Part shown: positions 33,930 to 46,563 of the stretch, piece by piece
Layout: each line of letters opens with the position of its first letter
Numbering within the stretch: position 1 is the stretch's first letter
Assembly: GCA_027604005.1 (NCBI GenBank)
Contig: JADGJT010000100.1
Coordinates: 2,334 to 65,060, forward strand
DNA length: 62,727 nucleotides
DNA from: Dinochytrium kinnereticum
Lineage: Eukaryota > Chytridiomycota > Chytridiomycetes > Chytridiales > Chytridiaceae
Reading direction: 5' to 3'
Notes under the pieces: generated by a model
Told to the model about the DNA's origin: nothing
Seen by the model: only the letters and a program-made list of their open reading frames with translations
Databases searched by the model: none
Made by a program: the position numbers and the translations under genes

Positions 33930-35508
33930 ATGGTCGGAACAACGCTGCTGCCTGCTGCGATGCTGCTCGCGGTTATGCCATCATTCGTCGCTGCCGCTGA
34001 CGCTGCCTCAGAAGGTTCACACGGTGAAGACTCGCTTTGTGTGGTATGTCCAAAGTTTTCCGAGCACTGCTCTTACCGCCTGCTGTCTTCCACGACACTT
34101 TGCTTTCTCTGTTTTTCACTCCAATAACCCGCTCATCGACTTTCAACAGCATGACCTTGGCAACTATCAGCGGTTTTGGTCAAAGTCAGACTTTGACGGT
34201 GCGGGATTTCGTCAGCTAGAGACCCACCAGATTATGTGGATCGTATGCCTGGTTTGCACCGCCGCTACCGTTGTCCTTTCTGGTATCAACATGACAAAGC
34301 ACCTTAAACACTTTACGAAGCCGTCGGAGCAGGTTAGCATTGATCTGGACTGGATCCTTTTCTCTACTTTCCCTCTGAATTATGCGTGGTCATTCTTACA
34401 ATCTCTCTCAAAAGGTACCCATTATGAGGATCATAATGTTCGCCCCGGTCTATGCTGTGATCTCGTTCCTTGCATTTCAATTCTACCCTAAGGCCGTATA
34501 CATCTTTACCGTCCGAGACTGCTACGAGGCCTTTGCAATCTACTCCTTCTTCACCCTCTTGATGCAGTACGTCGGCAAGACGCATCAGGAACAGATCGCA
34601 TATCTGGCTACAAAGCATGAGCATCATTACCCAGGTCCCTGCCGCTGTTTTGGAAAGTTTGACCCAGCGTCCCCAAGATTCTTCAAGAGGACGAGGATGA
34701 TGGTGCTTCAGTATGTCATTGTTAAGCCGCTGCTCACCATCATGGCCGTTGCGCTTGAGTCAAAGCATAAGTTTTGCGAGGCTTCGATGAGCCCGAAGTA
34801 TGGCCACTTTTGGTACGTTGCGATCGGGCTTACGAGCATCCTTACATGCGTGTATGGGTTAGTTACGCTCCTTCACCTTATACGTGATGATATTCCGCAG
34901 CATAGGCCGACTGCAAAGGTGAGAGAGTTGCCCTGTAAATCTACCCCCTTTCCACTTTCTTTTGTAGGCTGCAGTTCTTACCATTATGATTCCGCTTGCC
35001 GCTTTCAAACCAGTTTCTGTCCATCAAGATCATCATTCTTGTCTTGGTGATCCAGGCCGGCATCCTAAGCTCGCTCGCAACTAGCGGTAAACTCAAGGCC
35101 ACCGAGTTCTTCACTCCGTCCAACATCGCCAACTCTATCGATGCCATCCTCACCTGCGCCGAGATGGTCATCATCTCTGCCTTCCATTTGTATGCCTTTA
35201 GCGCGACCGAGTATGCCGCGAACACCAACGCATCAGAACGCGGTTTCCCAGCATCAGCTACCGCAAGGCTTACCGCTGGTGCGGCCCTGCTGAGGACTCT
35301 TAATCCGTTGGATATTTGTTTGGACATTCGACACGCTTTCCAGCATGCGTTTCCATCGAACCGCCGTCAAGGGGATGGGAAGGATTCTTCGATGGAGGAG
35401 GTGCCATTGTCAGATGTTCAACCTTCCGCGTTTCTTATGAACCAGACGCCGGCGTCTACAGAGCATCTCCTGCAGCAGGAACAGACGGTGGAGGGTCGCA
35501 GGGCTTGA
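33930..35508 (+). CDS. TMEM184 / organic-solute-transporter-alpha family membrane protein
   Basis: Four exons (33930-34043, 34150-34332, 34415-34918, 35014-35508) give 431 residues. A signal-peptide-like start is followed by seven hydrophobic segments. Family marks are SGINMTKHLKHFTKP, the RIIMFAPVYAVISF segment, RDCYEAFAIYSFF, the cysteine-rich CRCFGKFD loop, QYVIVKPLLT and PTAKFLSIKIIILV across the last exon junction. Members are multi-pass proteins of endomembranes or plasma membrane; function in fungi is not settled. The last intron has two possible acceptors: a typical TAG near 34967 and the one used here at 35013. Only the second keeps frame and restores the conserved K-F-L-x-x-K motif. 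The C-terminal tail is hydrophilic. Confidence 0.88.
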
Positions 35509-35954
35509 TGGTTGGAGTTTGGTATTCTTTTCCTTATCTGTCTGTTTATTTGTCGTTGATGTTCGATCAATCTGCGGTCAGAGCCCATCCAGCTCTACAA
35601 CGCACGGCAACCCAACCTTGTTCACTCCTCCAGCCCCCTTCTCCATATGACCGTTCATCCCTTGTTGGACGGCGCAAACAAAGTTTGTTTTTGGGTGGTG
35701 TCTGTTAACCCTTAACTGTAATTCTTTTTTTCCATCTCCGAAAACAACAAACACGAAATAAAAACAAACACAAACAAACAGAAAAGATCATCGCGAACAC
35801 CTGCAAATAAACAATTCTCAACGAACGAGAATCTAAACCAAAACCATAACGGCTCTCTTGGCCATAAAATGATGGCTTGCATTTGATCTGGACGGTTTTT
35901 TCTGCAGCGAACAACAGACGTTCACCCTTTTGACACGAACAACAATTGCTAGAT
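35509..35954. other. Intergenic
   Basis: This lies between two same-strand genes. Its right half is A-rich (AAACAAACAC repeats near 35745-35780). No further gene is seen. Confidence 0.5.
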
Positions 35955-37099
35955 ATGCTAAGAGCCAGCATTGGATTCCTGTTGACGGTGCTGCTAGCGG
36001 CGCATCCAGTCCTTGCGTACTCTGAGCGCTCAGGAATCTGCAGTATCAACGATGGAACGGTGGCGGTCGTGCGTGGGTCAGGAGCTATGGGCGATGAGAT
36101 TCCAGAGGACTTCAGGTTGGTTCTTCAGTTGGTTGAGCTCTTTATGCACCTGTATCATCTATCATTGATGGTTAACTGCCTTTGTGGCTTCCTTGAACTA
36201 TTAGGATTGGGTTTCAACATTCCACCTACCTCTCTACGGAAGGAATCTACCGCATCGACACATCCCACATGCATGGTTTCTCAGGCCATCTTCATCCCAA
36301 CTGGTCAACAGCGGCGACTACTCTGCAGCCGACCACCACACTGTCAACTACTCACCTTTCCTCTCACCTTCATACCCACAACACGTCCACAACCACAATA
36401 ACTACACACCACCCAGCCCATGGCCAGCACACACCCACCCCCGACATCCGTCACGTTGCAATAACACTCACTGGAAAAACAGGGGATGCTCTTCTCGGCC
36501 TACTTCTTTATGGAGAGGGTGCGCGGAGTAGGAAACGCGTTGGGTCTTTCATATTTGGTGATGAGGTGGGGAACTGGGTTGACAGCCCGACTGAAACATC
36601 TGTTGAGACCATACCGACGGAGGAAGCGGAGCACGAGGATGATAAGCATGAAGGTCATCATCACCATCACGACAGACGATCAAAGATTCGACGTGACGGC
36701 GAGAAGAAAGCAATGTTCCGCCCCATCAATTGTGATCCTTCAAACCCGAACTCTACCTTAAGTCACAACTCCAATGCCCTCAAACCAAATTCTTGGATCT
36801 TCCACTGGGAGGTGGAGGTACCCTCAAAGCCATTATCCACCACCATTTCGCGCACCTCCACCTCCACCACAACCACTGCCACATCTTCAGCAATGACTGT
36901 TATCACTGCCACACCCCCTGTACGGTCGCAGCAGCTCATCCCTCCCAAGAAGATTGGACCAAGGCGAAGGAATGAGGAGAGGTTAGTGAGGAGGAATGAG
37001 GAAATGAAGATGGAGGAAGCCTCGCTCTACACCTTCCGTGGACTTGTGGTTACAACCAAAGGATGGCATGTTTTGGAGCCGCAGACTGTTTGGATTTGA
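35955..37099 (+). CDS. Secreted Reeler-like domain protein with His/Thr-rich insert
   Basis: Two exons (35955-36115, 36205-37099) give 351 residues. A clear signal peptide (FLLTVLLAAHPVLA) is followed by elements that fit a Reeler domain, an extracellular beta fold. These are IPEDFR then IGFQHSTYLS, a GDALLGLLLYGEG strand resembling the usual F-x-G-F-x-L, VGSFIFGDE, an NCDPSNPN turn leading to LSHNSNALKPNSWIFHWE, and the final YTFRGLVVT strand. Two low-complexity inserts interrupt it: a Thr/His-rich run (TTHLSSHLHTHNTSTTTITT) and an acidic His run (HEDDKHEGHHHHHD), which could bind divalent metals. The assignment is by pattern from memory. The role is unknown; related proteins act in matrix or defence. 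An AATAAA lies at 37261. Confidence 0.65.
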
Positions 37100-37524
37100 A
37101 AGGGCACTTCTTTATTTTTCTCTTTCTCTTTCTACCCGTTATATATGGGAATGACTTTTAGAACGTCTGTTGGGAGAGTTTATTTGCTGTGAGGATATTT
37201 TTGTATTTCTGTATCGTTGTTGTTGTGGCATTATTAGAATGAGTCTCATGGAGCATTAGCAATAAAAATAAAAGCGCATTCGTATAATCAAATCCATTCC
37301 CTGCCATTACAGCCGAATGACGACTCAGATCAGACCAGCAGTAAGTACATATATGCCTGAGTCTGCAAAGCTACTAACTCGAACCCTATTTCGTGCCCTC
37401 CCTGCAGTTGCCCCAACTTCCCAGTCCATCTCAAACTTATTCTCTAAGGCGACCTTCCTAGGACGCGCATTCGTGGTAAAGCCTGAACACTGAAAGAAAG
37501 AGATGATCGCTATTACAGAATGGC
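37100..37524. other. Convergent intergenic region with an open minus-strand stretch
   Basis: It holds the AATAAA at 37261 for the Reeler-like gene. On the minus strand a good acceptor at about 37487 (CTTTCTTTCAG) opens a run of roughly 55 codons, including KVALENKFEMDWEVG, down to a stop near 37321. I could not find an in-frame donor before the stop of the acidic gene, so it is not annotated as an exon. Confidence 0.45.
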
Positions 37525-39113
37525 TCAGCCTTTCCGTCTCCTTCTTCTTCTCCCCTTTCGAGATTGCGTCGCGAAGCCAACGACAAGCGGGACCAGAGGG
37601 AAGTCATTTCCTACAGAACTTTCCGGCTTTAATTCCGTATTTGATGCTTTGGAGCTGGTAGTTGGAAGTGGAGATGGGTTTGGGCTTGGGTCTAACTCAT
37701 CGTTTTCATCTGAGTCAATTACGCCTCGCCTTCTCTTTCGTGCTAAGTTGGGAGGAGGTTCGTCTTTGTCTTCTTCGCAGCTACTACCTCCTTCGGCTAA
37801 ATCACTGTCATTATGTTCATCGAGCTCATCGTGTTCTTCCTCCTCCAACTCGTCTTCCTCCTCGTCATCATCGTCATCGTCGTCGTCCGAGGCAGATAAG
37901 AGGAGAAAATCGCGACCAGTGAGAGCCTTTCCCTCCTTTCTTCGTCGCCTTCTCTCCATGTATTCCTTTTCTTCCTTATCTTCTGAATCATCCTCCTCCT
38001 CAAAGTAACGTTTGTTCTGGGAGTTTGCAGCAATAATACGCATACTTCTCCGTCGATACGTTGAATCGTGACCATCCATCTCTTCCATTTTTACAAGCGG
38101 TTCAACCTCAACATCCGGTTCTGTCTTTATCTCAACTCTATCGTAATCCTTATCCTCATCATCGTCTCCAATTTCGATGATAATACCTTCAGACGATGAG
38201 CCCTCAGCTTCACCTCTATCCCGTGAATGCATTAGCATCTGCCTGTTCATTTCTCTTCTCTTACGAAGCTTTGCCAGCAGCATGCCGCGTACACTACCCT
38301 CCTCATTTTCCTCATCGTCCGATTCAATCCAAGGGCGCAACTTGTGTTCACGGATAACACGGCCCAGACCAGGTTTCTTATGGGCCTTTTCTCTTTTCCT
38401 CTTTCGGGAGTTGAATTCGTCGCTGCTAGACGATACCATGTCAGCAGACTCGAGTGCCTTGAAGGCGTTTGTGATTTCGTTGAGGCCAGCGGCCATTTTA
38501 GCGAGACCCGATTTGATCTGCAGAGGCAGAAGGCATATGAGAAAAAGGTTTCATGCTTTGCAGGTTGGATGGGGTAGGTAGACTTGCGGTCAGAGGAGTA
38601 TTTAGGCTGGCAGAGCTCACCCCCGCTTTCCACTCATCGACACGGAGTCAGGCTGTTTGATGATCACAACCACAATTCCATCGCAAATGGAACAGGCCAT
38701 ACATTTAAACCCACACTCAATAACGAAGAACAACTGAAGAGGAAGCAACGATCGCAAAACCAAAGCTCACCCACCGTTTTCATCAGATCATTGTCAACGC
38801 CATGGACGACATGCACACATTTCGAACCCCTACCACCCGAAACAGGATGACCATGCACCATAGATATTCCATCCTCTTTCTCCTCTTCATCCTGATCATC
38901 GTCCTCCTCTTCTGGTTCAGGATGCGTCCGCTTTGCAAAACTGGACTGTACCCTGGTGTTCATCGCACGGCGACGGCCAACGCGATTCGATGCCGTTCGT
39001 GCAAGGCCCTCATAACTTACTCTCCTTGAGGCGGACGTTGTCGCGGCGGGTTTGGATGACGGGGCTTTGGCCTTTGCCGCCCTCTTATTGAGACGAGAGC
39101 GATGCCGAAGCAT
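37525..39113 (-). CDS. Acidic, charged, probably nuclear protein of unknown function
   Basis: Two exons (39113-38775 and 38517-37525) give about 443 residues. The N-terminus is basic (RHRSRLNKRAAKAKAP and RVGRRRAMN). A short helical part follows (IKSGLAKMAAGLNEITNAF), then long Asp/Glu-rich stretches (EEEDDSEDKEE, DDDDDDDDEEEDELEEEE) alternating with basic patches (RRRRRKEGK, RKRRRGVID, and a final RRRRRRK). This is the composition of chromatin or nucleolar chaperone-type proteins, but no family is recognised. A third, middle exon may be missing: minus-strand codons for VDEWKAG just before a GTGAGC donor near 38620 would join smoothly to IKSGLAKM, yet no AG acceptor gives that frame. Exon structure between 38517 and 38775 is therefore uncertain. 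Confidence 0.6.
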
Positions 39114-39427
39114 TTGAAGTGGGCAAAATTGTTATTTTTTTGTGTCGTTTGGCTTTAAGAGCAACGAGGAAAACAACGCAAGTCCCATTTATTACTTCCG
39201 TTTAAAAAACCAAATGGAAACGACAGAGACTACAGCAGCAGACAGAAATCAGAGGGAGGTTGACAATGAGATAGATAGAAAAGGCATTCGATTGCTAGTC
39301 TAGCCGAAAGTAAAAAGAAGGGAAAAGACAATGATCGGAATGATAGGAGGAAAGAATTAGAACGTTTCAACCAAAACAGTACTTCAAAATAGATAGAATT
39401 GCCAGCGATCACCGCACTTGACTCCTT
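39114..39427. other. Intergenic between two minus-strand genes
   Basis: About 310 bp comprise the 3' UTR of the ABC transporter and the promoter of the acidic protein gene. I see no further gene or repeat. Confidence 0.5.
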
Positions 39428-42400
39428 CTACAACGTTTTTGATTCGCGATTCCTAGCGATAGAAACAAGTTCTTCAAACTCCCCAGTTTCCTCACACCTG
39501 CAGTCCATGAGAAAAACGGTTGATAAGAACAAAAACTTGGTGAAATCATAAAAAGGAACGGAACTAAGGAATGACAAAAGGAAAGTAATAGCAAACAAAC
39601 ATGTTTCTAAAAACGCCAATTTTAGAGCGTTCAATCAACTCTAATGGAGACCCGTTTTCAATCACTCTCCCTGCGTCCAGAACGATAACCCGGTCATCTT
39701 TGTCAAAAATTATGAGCAGTTAGAAAATTAGCATAGGTTTCGACTTTCGAAGTCAGTGACAGCTGAAAAAAGCATACAATCAGCGATGGTCTTGAGACGG
39801 TGAGCTAACGAAATGAAAAAAATTCAAATAATTTAGTATATCTGCATGTGTATCTTCTAGACAAAAACACAATGCATACCAATAGTGATTACAGTGCAGT
39901 CATTAAACTCGCTTCGAATGGTCTCTTGAATCCTTGAGTCGGTTTCAGTGTCAACGGATGCCGTAGCTAACCAAAATGATTAATACACACCGTTCAGATT
40001 CCTAGTCCACCCTATTTTTTTTTTTATTAAAACTCACCTTCATCCATAACAATGACCCGAGTCCTTCGTGCCAATGCCCTCGCAAGGCAAAGAAGTTGCC
40101 GCTGCCCTGCCGATAAATTAGCTCCACCTTCCGCGACCGCAGTTTCAAGCGTGATCTGGACGTCGGAATACATCTTCGAGTCCTCTGAGGTTGGCATTGA
40201 ATCATCGGAAAGGGCTTCCTTCACAGTAGATATCTCGGCAACCTCCCCAGAAGTTGAGATAAGATGCGACCGTTTTAAAGCGGCCCAAAGGTCAGCGTCC
40301 GGGACGGTCCCAAAAGGATCAAGATTGGATCGAACCGTGCCCTAATGACAGAAGAAGGTTAAGTCAGGAATGTAGAAGCTATAATATGAAGAAGCGCACT
40401 TACTGTAAACAAAATAGGGTCTTGCGGGATGATGGTCAAACCCCCTCTCAAATCCGCCAACCCAATCTCTGACACATCCACTCCATCTATGGTTACCCTA
40501 CCCCCGCTCGGTTCGACCATTCTAAATAGGGCAAGGGCCATGGACGACTTTCCAGCGCCAGTTCTTCCAACGATCCCAACCTTTTCCCTTGAACCGATCT
40601 CGGCAGAGAGGCCGCGGAGAACCTCAGGAAGATCCGGGGCATATTTGAAACGCAGGTCCTGGATCGAGATCCGGCCCTCAGAAGGCCAGTTTTGAGGCGG
40701 TCGATTGGTCGGGACGATGGCTGGAGCTTCTTGCTCTATCTGAGTGTATTCGTAGAGGCGCTCTAAGATGATCCATTTGGTGGATATCAGCAAGATATAC
40801 TTAAAGATTCAAACAAGAGCAACTATACACTTACCAATAGAATTCATACACATCTCATACCAGCTCTGATTAGTCACAAGCCCAATCAATGCATTGGTTA
40901 GGCCAAAAGCAAAGTTCAAGCAAAGACCCGTCAAATTTCTCCCAACGCCAGCGTAAACCACTAAGTCAGCAGCCAGGAGCATGATGAGAGCCCCAAGGAC
41001 CTGTACGCGAATGGAAAGCCAGAGGAAAGAGATACCACTGAAATAACTAGATCGATTGAAACTGTCAAATTTCTGCCATGCATCTTCCGTGAAGCGATGG
41101 GCATCGTTGAACGCTCGAATCACAATCGCTCCACTTTACAAAAATTAACATCAGCGATGTTGAGGAGTTTTTCATGACTATCTTACTTTATGGTCTCGGA
41201 AAAGTGGGAGAAGATTGGGGACCGCGTGATCGAGTCTATACGTTTCAGCGATCGAGAGGCCCGGAGGTAGAATTGCCCAATCTTGAAGTAAACGAAGGCT
41301 GGAATCATTAAAGATTTGCAATTTGATTAGATGTGGGAGTTGAAAAAAGTACCCACCAACTGGGATCATGGCCAACAGAAGCTGGGGAATGACAATTGAA
41401 ATAGATCCGACGATAAATATGATCATCACTACGTCTAGACGTAAAACAGTTAGCTATCACGAAGCAGCTCAAAAATGATAACGAGTCACTATAACGTGAA
41501 AGGAACATCGCTACAGCTTACTGTAAAAAAAGTTTGCGGAAGTTACGCCAACTTCGAAATCAGCAGCAGCCATGTCCTATAATTAAGATTTTCAAAGAGC
41601 GAAGAATAAGCGCGTTGAGTTCATCAATGAGAAGAATAAGGGATAGCAAACCCCACCTTAGTAAACCGATTAACAATTCTGCCGATAGGCGTTACCTCAA
41701 AGAATCTCAACGGAGACCCCAGAACCCTCCGTAATAGTACCTTGTGAATGCATCTACCCGCTGAGATATTTCCGTACCAAAGAACTAAAAATCTGCCAAG
41801 AGTGGAAGCAAGTGCAATCACCATTACGGCCGCATAAAAGGGAATGTAGATGCGAGCAACAGGATCAAATTCTAAAACAGAAATGGTCCCATTATGGATC
41901 GGCATCATCATGGAAGATACAGTCACAGCTGGAACATTTGCCAAGGAGAACCCCGGGAGAATCCAACCTCCAAGCTCCTCATAAGCTTGAATCCACTTCA
42001 ACACAATCCAATCCAAACCCATAACTGAGAAATGATTAACACTATATCCCAATAGCAGCAATGATAAAAAGAACCACCCTCCAACTGCCTTGTAATAGAA
42101 CCCGTACACCTCTAGTCCAACCTGTCCCTCCTCCATTTTCTCATCCTCGACCAATCTTGTGCCAGCGTCCTTATTAACGAGGACCCCGGAATTCTTTGGT
42201 TTCTTCTTAAAGAGCTCTTCAGTGGCTTCCAAGTCATCATATGCTTCCTCCAACTCTTGCTTAGCCGCATATCCGCCCTCACCTAAGTTAAGGCGTTCAG
42301 CAAGAATGCTGTCAGTTATATCCCTCAACCCTTCAATAAAAGGGACGAAGGCTGACAAGGCCTCGGTATCGGAAAGCAAAGCGGACGAAGAGGATGGCAT

Positions 42401-45400
42401 TCCCCCGGGAGACAAAAGGGGTGACCCAACCACAGTAGAGGACGTCGAGGAGTAAAAGACCGAGGAGATACTGGCCAGAACTTCTTCGACGCTGCCTTGG
42501 TACAAGACGCGGCCTGCGTTCATAACAATGAGGTAGTCGGCGCGAGGAATGGCAAGGCTTATGGCATTGGTGACGAGGATACGAGTTCTGTCCGAAAGAA
42601 TCCCTAAAAGGCAAAAGGTTCATTTGCTTAATTAAACGTTTCAAAGAATATAAAAGTAAAGCCAGAGATAATAGGAAACAAGTGGGATGTTCCTACCCAT
42701 AACACACTCCTCCATGATAAACCTCGCAGTAGGGGCATCAACAGCACTCAAAGGGTCGTCCAAAACAGCAATACCACTACCAGAATAGCAGGCCCTAGCA
42801 ACCGCAATTCTCTGCTTTTGTCCTCCACTCAGGTTGATTCCTTTCTCACCAACCTCTGTCAAATCACCCCCTTCCAGCAATCCCAAATCTCGTTCAAGAG
42901 CACAGGCCCGGACAACTCGGCGATAGCGATCTTCATCAAGGCGCGTTCCAAAAGTTATGTTGTCACGAATGGTAGCGTTTGTCAGCCACGCGACTTGTGG
43001 GACGTAGGCTATTGGGCTTTGTCTGGGGCGATGAAGATAGCCCTTGGTGCGGTGCATTTCGCCGAGGAGCGCTTGGAGGAGGGAAGACTTTCCACTGCCA
43101 GTGGCACCAACAACCTTATTTTTAACTATGGTTATGAAGGTCTTCCTCGACTATGATCGTGTTCAAGAATTGACGGAATACATACCACAGTCAATTTCCC
43201 TTCTGGAAAGACCACATTGAGGTCCCTAAGCTCAAATCCTTGCGATGAGGTCTCGTCGCTAACAACCGTAGCCACCTCAGCATCTACCTTCTGCCCCCGG
43301 CCAAAGCCAGAAAACCATTTCCACTTTTCCTGAGGTACAGTCAGAGCAGGCTCATCCTTGGCCTTTTCCCAAGCGAACGACGCATCCGTGAATCCTAGAA
43401 TAGGATCAGACGCTGAAGGGAGGTGCGACGGTTCCTTGAGATCCTGAAGCTCCTCTTCTTCCAAGAAGGTAGCTATCCGGCGGAGAGAAATCCAGGAGTC
43501 TAGGAGTTGAACGATGGTATCGGGGAACATCTGGAGGTTGGACGGTTAGAAAAGTACAATTTCTTGTCAAAACGAGAAGGACTGAAATGCAGAATCGCCC
43601 GGAAAAAAAAAGGACATAAAATGAAGAACCTGAATTGGACCCTTCAAAAAGCTGAACAGGCTCAAAGCTGTGAAAGCGACAGTCGCTGTCAATTGATGCC
43701 CGGCGACGGCCGTGTAAACACCCAAAACAACTAAAGTTGTCAAGAAAGGCGCTGCATACCAAAGAACCCTAGTTGCAGTGTAGAGTACATTCGTTTTCAA
43801 AGTAACACTGAGCTCTTTCTGTCTGAGCTCTTCAACTTTGGACATGAACTGGGGCTCCCAGGCGAAAAACTAGGTAGAAGGTACCGTTAGCAATCTAGGT
43901 TAAGCTGAGGCTCAATAGCAAAAAGAACAATATAAGAACCTTTATGATCTTGATCCCTTGCATAACTTCATTAAATGCGTTGACTCGGTTATCCCGAGCC
44001 TCCTTAATTGCAACATACCCAGAGTTGACAGATTTCGCCAAAGGAGATCCCGAAAATAGCAAGACAGTCAAGACAAAGATTCCCGGAAGAGAGGGCCAGC
44101 CAAGTATGTAAATCAAAGCTCCCACGCAAAGAAGAATTTGAAGGCCAGTAATTACAGGTGTGCCTATGAAAGCTACCCAATCGCCCACAGAAGTTGCGTC
44201 GACTATTTTCATGTTGGTTTAAGTTGGTTTGTTAATTGTTTTAATGTTTATAGAGAGGGTTCAAAAAATGGAAGACAGTAAGAAATGAATTATATGAAGT
44301 TGAAATGTGGAACACTNNNNNNNNNNAAAAAAAAATAAATGGCATACCAGACATGAGGTTGGCAATTTTCCCCGCGGAGGCTCCAGAATCATTTTCTTTT
44401 GTGCTGGAAGGATCTCCACCGCCAGGCACTTTCGGTACTCTACGTAGCGATTTTCGATAAATGAGTGCACACAGGACGTTTCTGATGCGCATGCCAATTT
44501 TCCTGCCCAGCTGAATGGGAAAAAAGGAAAGAAAAAAAATGTTTGATTAAAATAAGACCGATATTAAAAGACCTAAGGCCAAGTCAAATAACTCTATACA
44601 TTAAAGGGCGTAAATAGCCTTAATGACAGATGACAAAAAAAGGTGAAACAGTAATGAGTATTTACCAAGGTACTGGCAGTATCAGCAAAGACCTTTATAG
44701 TAGCAGTCCCAACCATCCCAATAATTAAAGCATACACCCACGACCCCGACACCCCAACCTCAGGAACCTCCTTCAAAAGGGTAGCAAAGAACCAAACGTT
44801 TGCAAAGAACAGCAGAGTTCCTGCAAGGGACAATCCAAATTGCATTAAAATGGACCACCAGTGGAGGGTCCAGAGAGCGCCGGCGAGGGATGGTTTCTTC
44901 AATGAGGAGGAGACAGCAGATTCATAGGCGAGCATGCAATACTCAGTCCGCTCTTCTGGACCAACGTTGTAGAGGTCATTGAGATACAGTGGTTGATTAT
45001 TGCCCTTGCTCATCAAAGGGTTCATCCAGGAGAAAGTTGCGCGGGAGAAAAAGGAGGATTCGGTCTCCGGGCATGGAACGATCTACCGGAAATGGGCATA
45101 AAAAGAGTTTCTCTTTAATTAAGTTTTCCGATAATTAAAGCAGGGAAAGGAAAAAATGACGAGGCCATCAACAAAAGCATTAAGGTGAGACTCTGACAAA
45201 TACCCCATCCACCGGTTTCCGTAACAAAGTTCCAACGTTCATTCCCCATGCGCACCACCCTGAAAGTCCTGCGAGGACAGCTCCCTCCACCATGAGGCAG
45301 ATAGTCATTGCAATGACATAGGACCCAAAACTCTCAGTGGCATCTTGAAGAAAGTAGAATGCGAGGAACGAAACGAAGGAAAAGAAGAAGGACAGGTGGT

Positions 45401-46212
45401 AAAGAGAAGCTCTTATTTGGGCCTTTGCGCGCTCTGTTCGCACAGAGACGGTGACAGGAGAAAAGGTATTCTTTGTGAAGAGGAGAAGGCGGGTAATGAG
45501 GGTCGCGGCGAGAAGCTGAGAAAAGAAGGTCAGTAACCATCTCAAAATGCCATATTAGAAAAGCAAATCGGCAGGATCCCGAGGATGGAGAAAGGTACAC
45601 ACAAAACACCTCCAGAAAAAGAGAAAGAACACTTACACCAGGCGCAAAGACCAAGCCAGCCACCGCAGCGCTTGCATACGTGGCGCCGGAAAACATCCAA
45701 AAGATAAGGCACCACTGTGCGCTGTTCACAACAAACGCAATCACAATCAGCGAAACAACAGTCCGAAACGCAGTGCCCATAAGCGGATGTGAGGCCCACG
45801 CCTTTAGAAATCCACCACTCTCCTCGTCCCGCGCCATCGGCATGACCTCCCAGCCTTCATCCGGGTCGACTGCGCTTGCATTCGATGGATGCGGGAGAAG
45901 AGACGTGGTTTCATCTACTGCCTCATCAGCAGCAGCGGAAGATGTGGCGCTGTTTGAGGCCGCGGCCGGCGCAGCAAAGACGCAGAGGTACGCAAGGGCG
46001 ACGGCAGCGGTCCCCAGGGCAGCGGTGTCGATGGAGGCCTCCATTTGCTCACGCAGACAGACGATGGAGCAGCAGGCGGACAGCGTGCGGACAGGCAGGC
46101 AACGGACTTCAGGCTCTTCACACAGAAATGATTCGTGCTGAGAGTGGGAGGTTTCTACCTGCCCATCATTTACGCAGCTGCTGGTTCCATGCCCAACAGC
46201 CGCCGCATCCAT
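39428..46212 (-). CDS. Full-length ABC-C (MRP-type) transporter
   Basis: Nineteen exons from 46212 to 39428 splice in frame to about 1722 residues. Order: N-terminal membrane segments ([24 protein letters not shown]), TMD1 with [16 protein letters not shown]1 (Walker [10 protein letters not shown], signature LSGGQKQR, Walker [13 protein letters not shown]), a Ser-rich linker, TMD2, and NBD2 (Walker [10 protein letters not shown], signature LSAGQRQ, Walker B VIVMDEATASVD, AHR switch). Family members export glutathione or other conjugates and lipophilic drugs from cytosol to vacuole or outside; the substrate is not readable. NBD1 Walker B ends in D where the catalytic Glu is usual, as is typical of degenerate NBD1 in this family. 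The start is uncertain; an ATG at 46044 is an alternative. One intron holds an N gap. It has an intron in the switch region that the 835-2469 relative lacks. Confidence 0.92.
44317..44326. other. Assembly gap (10 N)
   Basis: Ten Ns lie in an A/T-rich intron of the ABC transporter. The exons on either side join in frame through the conserved NLMSVDA motif, so probably no coding sequence is lost. Confidence 0.98.
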
Positions 46213-46563
46213 GGCCTCCACCTGCCGACGGCATGGGTTGAAGGCACTGCTGCTGTGAAGGGGAGGCAGGGCTGCTGCGTGTCAGCACATGCAGGGGAGG
46301 GTGGAGAGCCCAGCATTCAAAAAACGACACAAAACGGCTGCCAAAGGATGTCTCAAGCGTGCAGTATTTATTATCCATTGCCTCATTAAATACGAGAACG
46401 TGTTGAAAGAAAGAATGAACGAAAGAAGAGGCGCCAACAATAAAGAGAAGGAAGTGCGATTAAAAAAAAAAAAAGGGAGAAGAAAAACGGAATTATCGAT
46501 GTTGCATCCCTCTCTAATATTGCCCACCTAACCACCCCTCCAAAATAAAACAGTCTGAAGTCT
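46213..46563. other. Intergenic; promoter of ABC transporter and 3' UTR of carrier
   Basis: On the minus strand an AATAAA-type signal (TTTATT on the plus strand near 46367) lies about 190 bp after the carrier stop. No gene is seen. Confidence 0.45.

Noticed and set aside
34364..35050. Apparent frameshift in the TMEM184 gene
   Set aside because: Explained by an intron whose true acceptor is at 35013; no sequence error needs to be assumed.
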